A DNA stretch of 39,742 nucleotides from Bacteroidaceae bacterium (lineage in GTDB: Bacteria; Bacteroidota; Bacteroidia; Bacteroidales; Bacteroidaceae), in contig JAFZPZ010000039.1 of the NCBI GenBank assembly GCA_017552435.1, positions 1 through 39,742 on the forward strand, read 5' to 3'. Shown here piece by piece: positions 17,605 through 22,962 of this stretch; position 1 is the first letter of the stretch, and each line of letters opens with the position of its first letter. The notes below the pieces were generated by a model that had not been told where the DNA came from, made no database searches, and saw only the letters and a program-made list of their open reading frames with translations. The position numbers were made by a program, and so were the translations under genes.

Positions 17605-17816
17605 GTTAGGATAAGAAAAATGCACTTTTTCTTAAAAGAATGGCGAATTTCGCGAATAAAAGGCAGGGATGGAGGGTTGAGGGAATAAATGCTTCGCAAG
17701 TGAAGAGTGAACCGACGAACGAGCGAGAGGAGAGACAGAGCTAGCTCTGACTTTCCAGAGCGAGGAGGAGGAAGACGAGGTCAAAAGTGAAGAGTGAAGA
17801 ATTTTTTTCAGTCTGG
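17605..17816. other. Non-coding stretch between divergent element copies E and A
   Basis: No gene is seen here. The stretch contains small palindromes (GCGAATTTCGC at 17643; AGAGCTAGCTCT near 17737) and a GTTGAGGGAATAAA block (17676-17689) that recurs before copy B at 19914-19927. The DNA is purine-rich (GAGCGAGAGGAGAGA-like). Confidence 0.5.
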
Positions 17817-17856
17817 ATGTAACAAATCGGGAAATTCCATACTATAAGGGTAGAGA
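17817..17856 (+). promoter_or_regulatory. Five-copy island element, copy A
   Basis: ATGTAACA (17817-17824), 14 nt, ATACTATA (17839-17846), AGGGTAGAG. The spacer (AATCGGGAAATTCC) is almost the same as in copy B. The first ATG after it opens an 11-codon ORF (17878-17913), not the ATPase gene. Confidence 0.75.
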
Positions 17857-17877
17857 GAAGGATTAAAAGAGATAAAA

Positions 17878-17913
17878 ATGTATAAAAAAAGAGAGAAAAA
17901 AGTAAAAAAATAA
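17878..17913 (+). CDS. Possible 11-aa leader peptide ORF
   Basis: The ORF reads MYKKREKKVKK then TAA, 31 nt downstream of the ATACTATA box of copy A and before the ATPase gene's own promoter. It sits where the first gene starts after copies B and C. It may be a leader peptide or an accident of A-rich DNA; there is no independent support for translation. Confidence 0.2.
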   Translation: MYKKREKKVKK

Positions 17914-17944
17914 TTGCGCGAGTTGAGAAAAATTTGTATTTTTG
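17913..17944 (+). promoter_or_regulatory. Bacteroidetes promoter of ATPase-TOPRIM operon
   Basis: ATTG (17913-17916), 20 nt, TATTTTTG (17937-17944) is a full match to the -7 consensus. The predicted start site is near 17951, giving a leader of about 36 nt to the ATG at 17987. Confidence 0.7.
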
Positions 17945-17986
17945 TAACGGTTTTCAATTAACTCGCGAAAAAATATTTGCTTGGGT

Positions 17987-19216
17987 ATGAAGATAGATGG
18001 TTTTAAAATAGGTGGATTTGCGAACATCGATTCGGTGAATCTGGATGTAGACGGAATGAACGCCCTGGTGTCTCCCAACGGTTACGGCAAGAGCAATGTG
18101 CTGCACGGCATTGAGTTTGGCGTTCGGTTTCTTGGTGCTGATGAGACTGAGCGACGCCAGATGATGGGCAGTCGCTGGAAGCCCGTGAACACGGCAATCG
18201 ACGGAAAGAATTTCAGTTTTGAGATACGCGGCAGTGTTGACGTGAACGGGGAGGAACACCGGTTTGTGTATGGCTATGCTTTCGTATGGACAGATGGCGA
18301 CGTCCAGGGACGCATTGTGGCTGAGGAGTTGCGAATGAAGCGCTCTCAGGACCAGCGTTTCCGACAGATGATAAGCCGCACGGCTGAGCAGTGTCTGATT
18401 GTTCCCTCAGCAACCGGACGTTGCAACAAGGAGTTTGCCGTTGCGGACAGCCAGTTGGCACTGTCGGCCATTGCCGGTTCGAGCGTGATGTTTCTGCACT
18501 CTGTGGCGCAGAAAGTGAGCGGCATGCAGGTGCCCAACCTGGAATCGCTCGACAATCCGGAGTCGTATTTCTCGGTTGGTAGCAGCAAGGGCATTGCGAT
18601 GCTTGGCGGGATGACGCTGAGTGAGTATCTCTACCATCTGAAGGAGACTGATTCTGAGAACTATGCACTGCTGGAGAACGGTGTGCTGCAGCTGGTGCCC
18701 AACCTGACGGAGTTCTCGCCCGATGTGGTGACACTGCTCGACGGGCAGCAGCGGATTTATGACGTGAGGGTGAAGGAGCGCTTCTGCAGCCAACCAACCA
18801 GCATTGTGCAGCTATCGAGCGGCAGCAAGCGAATGATATTCCTGTTCACGCTATGTGTGGCAGCCCGTCGTGGCGGCATACCGGTGATCATGATGGAAGA
18901 ACCCGAAAACTCAGTACACCCGCGCCTGATGGAGAACCTGCTGCTGATGCTGAGGGAATATGCCTCGGGGACTGCTATCCTGATGACGAGCCATTCACCG
19001 TATTTGATGCGTTATCTGAATGCGGGACAGATGTATTTTGGCGTGCCAGGCAGTGAGGGGTTGGCGCGTTTCGAGCGGGTGAACGCTTCGCGGCTGAAGC
19101 AACTGTATCGCTATGCGGGCGATCTGGAGCTGACCTTTGGCGAGTTTATGTTTGACTTTATGCTCGACATGGAGGACGATGACGAGAAGGTGGCACAATA
19201 TTTCAGCAAGGGATAA
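17987..19216 (+). CDS. ABC-type/OLD-like ATPase, probable AriA-like defence sensor
   Basis: A 409-aa SMC/ABC-like ATPase of the AAA_21/OLD type. An open extension begins two codons earlier at TTG, but ATG 17987 (MKIDGFKIGGFANID) is the natural start and fits the promoter. Walker A is SPNGYGKSN (29-37), the ABC signature-like loop LSSGSKR is at 276-282, Walker B IPVIMMEEPENSVHP at 298-312 with paired Glu, and the H-loop is MTSHSPYL near 333-340. Unlike full OLD/GajA proteins it ends without a TOPRIM domain; that function is supplied by the next gene, which starts directly after its stop (TAAATG). This split ATPase + TOPRIM arrangement is that of PARIS (AriA/AriB), where the ATPase holds and releases the TOPRIM nuclease upon phage trigger. 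The assignment to PARIS itself is inferred from architecture. Confidence 0.82.
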   Translation: MKIDGFKIGGFANIDSVNLDVDGMNALVSPNGYGKSNVLHGIEFGVRFLGADETERRQMMGSRWKPVNTAIDGKNFSFEIRGSVDVNGEEHRFVYGYAFVWTDGDVQGRIVAEELRMKRSQDQRFRQMISRTAEQCLIVPSATGRCNKEFAVADSQLALSAIAGSSVMFLHSVAQKVSGMQVPNLESLDNPESYFSVGSSKGIAMLGGMTLSEYLYHLKETDSENYALLENGVLQLVPNLTEFSPDVVTLLDGQQRIYDVRVKERFCSQPTSIVQLSSGSKRMIFLFTLCVAARRGGIPVIMMEEPENSVHPRLMENLLLMLREYASGTAILMTSHSPYLMRYLNAGQMYFGVPGSEGLARFERVNASRLKQLYRYAGDLELTFGEFMFDFMLDMEDDDEKVAQYFSKG

Positions 19217-19852
19217 ATGATGGCGAAGAAGGATGCACAGCAGATGCCACAGGTGGTGATATTTGTGGAGGGCGATACGGACGAAGTGCTTTTCAAGGCC
19301 CTTGTGGAGTATTATAAAAGGGTGAGCGAGACAGAACTTCGCCCTTGCAAGATATGCAACCTGAGAGGGGTTACAAGATATTCGAGCAAACTGTTGGCGA
19401 AGTTGAAGAACGAGATTCTGCCCGATGCCCGCAAGGGAGGCTATCTGGTTCAGGCAGTGTGCTGCTCGTACGACACGGATGTGTTTGATGTGCAGAGTCC
19501 GCTGATTGTGAACTGGGACGGGCTGAGAAAACAGGTAAACCGGATGGGCATTGCGGAATTTATCCGGCTGGGCATCAAGAGCAGCATTGAAGACTGGCTG
19601 CTGTGTGATATGGCGGGCGCGTGCCGGTATCTGAAGTTGAAGTCGGCTCCGAAGGCGCTGAAGGGAGCAGACGGCTGTGCCAAGTTGAACGACCTCTATA
19701 CCAAAGTCGGACGAGTCTATCAGAAAGGCTATCAAGCCAAGGGGCTTGTGGAAGCGCTGGACATGGGCGTGATACGCGACAAACGGAAAGAGGCGTTGAA
19801 GGAACTGGAGACGGTGCTGGGGGTTAAAATAAAGGGAAGACCCGGAAGGTAA
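19217..19852 (+). CDS. TOPRIM-domain protein, probable AriB-like nuclease effector
   Basis: A 211-aa protein (210 if the second of two adjacent ATGs is used) with a TOPRIM-like fold. VVIFVEGDTDEVLFKALV at about 13-30 gives the conserved Glu (E18) after a hydrophobic strand. SYDTDVFD at 84-91 supplies the Asp-x-Asp metal motif (D86, D88), and acidic and basic residues follow in KSSIEDWLLCD. DUF4276, DUF4435 and RloB-type TOPRIM proteins share this arrangement. It is translationally coupled to the ATPase, so the two should form a complex; a metal-dependent nuclease released on infection is the inferred role by analogy with AriB. It is shorter than typical AriB and I cannot exclude an RloA/RloB-like or other OLD-class pair. 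A terminator follows. Confidence 0.72.
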   Translation: MMAKKDAQQMPQVVIFVEGDTDEVLFKALVEYYKRVSETELRPCKICNLRGVTRYSSKLLAKLKNEILPDARKGGYLVQAVCCSYDTDVFDVQSPLIVNWDGLRKQVNRMGIAEFIRLGIKSSIEDWLLCDMAGACRYLKLKSAPKALKGADGCAKLNDLYTKVGRVYQKGYQAKGLVEALDMGVIRDKRKEALKELETVLGVKIKGRPGR

Positions 19853-19877
19853 AATGATACATTAAATGATACTGAAG

Positions 19878-19907
19878 AGCTCTCGCTTTGCACGAGGGCT
19901 TTTTTTG
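19878..19907 (+). terminator. Rho-independent terminator after ATPase-TOPRIM pair
   Basis: The 8-bp stem AGCTCTCG/CGAGGGCT (19878-19885 with 19893-19900, one G-U) has a 7-nt loop and is followed by a run of T from 19900 onward. Confidence 0.85.
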
Positions 19908-19982
19908 TGTGCTGTTGAGGGAATAAAAAGGCAGGAGATTGCGGGTGAGGGAAAAAATTTTTGAAAAAAAGTGGGGGCGGGG

Positions 19983-20024
19983 ATGTAACAAATCGGGAAT
20001 TTGCATACTATAAGGGTAGAGAAG
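19983..20024 (+). promoter_or_regulatory. Five-copy island element, copy B
   Basis: ATGTAACA (19983-19990), 14 nt, ATACTATA (20005-20012), AGGGTAGAG. The ATG of the next gene is 36 nt after the last base of the box and no TAnnTTTG promoter fits in between, so this is the only promoter candidate for that gene. An inverted copy TATAGTATG (20043-20051) overlaps the start codon. Confidence 0.78.
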
Positions 20025-20048
20025 GTTAAAATAAGAAAGGATTATAGT

Positions 20049-20627
20049 ATGGGAGTAGACATTTCATTGCACATTGAGATTAGGAGATGGGAGAAGTGGC
20101 AGTTGATGGTCATTGAGTCGCCACTGTTGGAGAAGAACAACGAGTATCCGATCTTTGACACGGAGGTGTACAACTGCCGGTATTATCATTTTCGGGAGTT
20201 CTTGAATGAGGCGGAAACGCATATGGTGGGGAACAAGGAGACGCTGAGTGAGGAGTTGCGGGCCAAGATGGCGGATGATGACTTCGACAATGAGTTCGGG
20301 ACGTTTATGTTCGGGGACTTGGAGAAGCATTGCGACAAGTTGGAGAAACTGCTGATTTCGGGCATTGCGCATGCGGGCATTTATTCGATTAAGGAGCAGT
20401 TGGACCGGATTGAAAAGAAACTGGACGGTGGGGAGCAGGAAAAGGAGATTGACGAGGACAGGCTGGACCGTTATGAAGAAACGACATCGATAGAGCAGAT
20501 GTACAAGGACTTCATGTGGGACTACGGGTGCCTGTTCTGGTTTCGTGACAGGGTGCGGGCACTCACTTCGATAGGGTGCTCGAGCATTCCGGATTCGGAT
20601 ATCAGGATATTTTATTTGGTTTGCTGA
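20049..20627 (+). CDS. Hypothetical island protein, 192 aa
   Basis: I do not recognise this family with confidence. The start MGVDISLHIE at 20049 is chosen because the open extension upstream would run into the copy-B element. The protein is acidic and tryptophan/tyrosine-rich, with no signal peptide or membrane helix. Residues about 100-145 (LEKHCDKLEKL, KEQLDRIEKKLDGGEQEKEIDEDRLDRYEE) are strongly charged and probably a helical hairpin or coiled coil. The opening MGVDISLHIEIRR with a later Tyr/His-rich segment (CRYYHFREF) resembles small phage-associated proteins starting MG[VIT]DI. It is a single gene driven by its own copy of the island element, between the ATPase/TOPRIM pair and hipBA, so a role in the island's defence or regulation is only inferred. 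Confidence 0.7.
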   Translation: MGVDISLHIEIRRWEKWQLMVIESPLLEKNNEYPIFDTEVYNCRYYHFREFLNEAETHMVGNKETLSEELRAKMADDDFDNEFGTFMFGDLEKHCDKLEKLLISGIAHAGIYSIKEQLDRIEKKLDGGEQEKEIDEDRLDRYEETTSIEQMYKDFMWDYGCLFWFRDRVRALTSIGCSSIPDSDIRIFYLVC

Positions 20628-20708
20628 TTATGGAGAAAGAGAATCATGGCTTTTTGGGGGGGAAAATGATATTAAAAAGTGAAAAATTTGGTAAATAATA
20701 GCTCAGAA

Positions 20709-20747
20709 TTGAACTTTTATTTGTATATTTGCAGCGGAAAAGTTTAA
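20709..20747 (+). promoter_or_regulatory. hipBA promoter with likely HipB operator
   Basis: A -7 box TATATTTG lies at 20724-20731; no convincing -33 box was found at the right distance. It is bracketed by the inverted repeat TTGAACTTTT (20709-20718)/AAAAGTTTAA (20738-20747), 9 of 10 matching, which would let a dimeric HTH protein cover the promoter. Autorepression by the HipB-like antitoxin is the obvious reading. Confidence 0.6.
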
Positions 20748-20759
20748 TACTGAACTGTT

Positions 20760-21107
20760 ATGGAAGATATTTATATGCTGTCGGACGGCATGATTCAGAG
20801 CAAGATTGGGGAGCGGCTAAAGGCGGTTCGCCTGAAGCAGAATATCACTCAGCAGGCCCTGGCGGAGGAGTCGGGGGTGTCGCTATCGTCGGTGAAAAAG
20901 ATTGAGAAAGGCGAGATTGGGTCGTTCGATTCGCTCCTGCGGGTGCTTCGGACGCTGGGGAAGTTGGATGTGCTGCTGCCGCTGGTGGAGGAGGAACAGC
21001 TGAGCCCGAGTGAGTATTACGAACTGGTCAACAAAGCGAGCAAAGCCCAGCGCAAGCGGGCGGCTGGGAAATCGACCAAAAAGGATAAGGAGGAGTTGTC
21101 ATGGTAG
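20760..21107 (+). CDS. HipB-like HTH antitoxin
   Basis: A 115-aa Xre/HipB-type DNA-binding protein. The helix-turn-helix spans about residues 14-68: IGERLKAVRLKQNITQQALAEESGVSLSSVKKIEKG, with the second and third helices around QQALAEESG and SLSSVKKIE. The C-terminal tail is basic and probably disordered (KAQRKRAAGKSTKKDKEE). In type II HipBA modules it binds operators upstream of its own gene and sequesters the HipA kinase. It overlaps hipA by seven bases, as is usual for such pairs. Confidence 0.87.
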   Translation: MEDIYMLSDGMIQSKIGERLKAVRLKQNITQQALAEESGVSLSSVKKIEKGEIGSFDSLLRVLRTLGKLDVLLPLVEEEQLSPSEYYELVNKASKAQRKRAAGKSTKKDKEELSW

Positions 21108-22384
21108 ATGTTGCAAGGGTGAATTTGTTCGGGCGACCTATGGGCACGTTCCGCTGGGACGAGCGCTATCGGGTGGCTCAGTTTGAGTATGACCGCAGTT
21201 TTGTGGGGCGAGGGCTGGAGCCTTCACCATTAATGATGCCGGTGCGGGAAGGGCGCGTGTATTCGTTTGCAGGGCTGAACCGAGAGACATTCATGGGCCT
21301 GCCGGGGATGTTGGCGGACTCACTGCCGGATACTTACGGACGGGCACTGTTTGACCGTTGGCTGGCACTGACGGGACGCACCAGCAGCAATCCGATTGAG
21401 AGCCTGTGCTTCTTGGGCAAGCGTTGCATGGGTGCGCTGGAGTTCGAGCCGGCCATTGATGCAGGATATGACCCGAATCAGCGGTTCGAGATAGATTCGT
21501 TGGTGGATGTGGCGCGGGAGGCATTGGATGCTAAGGCTGAGTTTGGCGTGAATCTGAATGATGATAGGAAAGCTGCCATTGCTGAGATTTTGCGGCTGGG
21601 GACGTCTGCTGGAGGACAGCGTGCGAAGGCCATTATTGCATATAACAAAACGACCGGGGAGGTTCGCTCCGGCCAAGTAGAGGCTCCTACAGGCTTTGAC
21701 TATTACCTGATAAAGCTAGATGGCGTTTCTGCAAAGGCAGGCTTCCGCGAGACGGAGAACTATGGTAGGCTTGAGTTTTCATTTTATCAGCTGGCGAAGG
21801 CTTGCGGCATTGAGATGACGGAATGCTCGCTGATTGAGGAGAATGGGCGTGCACATTTCCTAACGCGTAGGTTCGATCGAGATAGCGGTCGCAAGGTGCA
21901 TATGCAGACGCTCTGCGGCCTGGCACACTATGATTTCCGTCTGCTGCGGGGGTATTCCTACGAGCAGGCGTTCAATGTGATGCGGGCACTGCGGCTAACG
22001 TATGCGGAGGCTCGGGAGATGTTCCGCCGGATGGTATTCAACGTGGTGGTGCGTAACCAAGACGACCATACGAAGAACATCTCGTTCCTAATGGGCGAGG
22101 GCGGCAAGTGGCGACTGTCGCCAGCATACGATATGGGTTATGCATTCAATCCACAGGGTGGTTGGACGGCTCAGCATCAGATGTCGGTGAATGGCAAGTT
22201 TGACGACATTACCCGTGCGGACCTGCTGGCATTTGCATCCGCGAATGGTATTAAGGATGCATCGGAGGTGATAGATCAGGTTTGTGAGGCAGCAGCCAGT
22301 TGGCCAAAGATGGCCCGTGAGGTTGGTGTGCCGGAGGAAATGACAAATGGAATCGTGGGGAATATTGTTAATTTGACGAAATAG
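21101..22384 (+). CDS. HipA-family serine/threonine kinase toxin
   Basis: A 427-aa HipA-type kinase. An N-terminal 'couple_hipA' domain (about 1-110) precedes the kinase core. The glycine-rich loop LGTSAGGQRAKA is at about 165-176, the catalytic RNQDDHTKN at 318-326 matches N-x-D-x-H-x-K-N with D321 as the catalytic base, and SPAYDMGY near 340-347 holds the metal-binding Asp. All key residues are present, so an active kinase is likely. E. coli HipA phosphorylates glutamyl-tRNA synthetase and causes growth arrest; the target of this branch is unknown. Together with the HTH gene it forms a toxin-antitoxin module, and the short gaps to the next two genes suggest they are co-transcribed. Confidence 0.9.
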   Translation: MVDVARVNLFGRPMGTFRWDERYRVAQFEYDRSFVGRGLEPSPLMMPVREGRVYSFAGLNRETFMGLPGMLADSLPDTYGRALFDRWLALTGRTSSNPIESLCFLGKRCMGALEFEPAIDAGYDPNQRFEIDSLVDVAREALDAKAEFGVNLNDDRKAAIAEILRLGTSAGGQRAKAIIAYNKTTGEVRSGQVEAPTGFDYYLIKLDGVSAKAGFRETENYGRLEFSFYQLAKACGIEMTECSLIEENGRAHFLTRRFDRDSGRKVHMQTLCGLAHYDFRLLRGYSYEQAFNVMRALRLTYAEAREMFRRMVFNVVVRNQDDHTKNISFLMGEGGKWRLSPAYDMGYAFNPQGGWTAQHQMSVNGKFDDITRADLLAFASANGIKDASEVIDQVCEAAASWPKMAREVGVPEEMTNGIVGNIVNLTK

Positions 22385-22410
22385 TTACTTTTAAACAGAT
22401 AGTACGAAAG

Positions 22411-22950
22411 ATGAATAAAACAAAGCTAAGAAAGGCTTTGGAAACAATGCCTCAGAAAGAATTGGCTCAACTCGTATTGGATATCTATGACGCATATCCT
22501 GATGTCAAGGAGAATCTCGATGCCCGTTTCGCAGAAGACAAAAATGCGGTATTGAATGACGCATTGGAAAAGTATAAGGCTATTATTCGAAATGAATACT
22601 TCCCTGTAAAAGGTGAAGAAAAGTGCCGTGTTTCTGTTTGTAAAAAAGCCATTTCAGATTTTAAGAAATTGGATCCTGCTCCAACTGATGTTGCTGATTT
22701 GATGGTATTCTTCGTGGAACAAGGATGTCAATTTACAAACCAGTATGGCGATATGTGGGAGGCTTTCTATACTTCCTTTGAAAACAATTACCGTGCGGCT
22801 CTTGATTATGTGTTTAAAAATCATCTGGAGGATGTTTTCAAGGATAGATTTAAGGTTTGTTTGAATTTGACAGCTGATTGTGGTTGGGGCTTCAATGATA
22901 CTCTTGGCGATTTCTATTACGAATATTATCAGGACGATCAGGATGGGTAA
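22411..22950 (+). CDS. DUF6155-like protein
   Basis: A 179-aa protein whose N-terminus (MNKTKLRKALETMPQKELAQLVLDIYDAYPDVKENLDARF) resembles the DUF6155 family common in Bacteroidetes and Firmicutes, of unknown function. It is predicted to be largely helical, with no signal or membrane segment; the C-terminus is acidic and Tyr-rich (FYYEYYQDDQDG). It starts 26 nt after hipA and ends 12 nt before the primase-helicase gene. Its DNA is more AT-rich than hipBA, closer to the downstream gene, which suggests it belongs with the primase-helicase as a unit. No function can be assigned. Confidence 0.68.
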   Translation: MNKTKLRKALETMPQKELAQLVLDIYDAYPDVKENLDARFAEDKNAVLNDALEKYKAIIRNEYFPVKGEEKCRVSVCKKAISDFKKLDPAPTDVADLMVFFVEQGCQFTNQYGDMWEAFYTSFENNYRAALDYVFKNHLEDVFKDRFKVCLNLTADCGWGFNDTLGDFYYEYYQDDQDG

Positions 22951-22962
22951 TAACAATCGGTC

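Noticed and set aside
20001-20048. Upstream extension of the 192-aa orphan gene
   Set aside because: The extension would translate the ATACTATA box itself; ATG 20049 is better placed.
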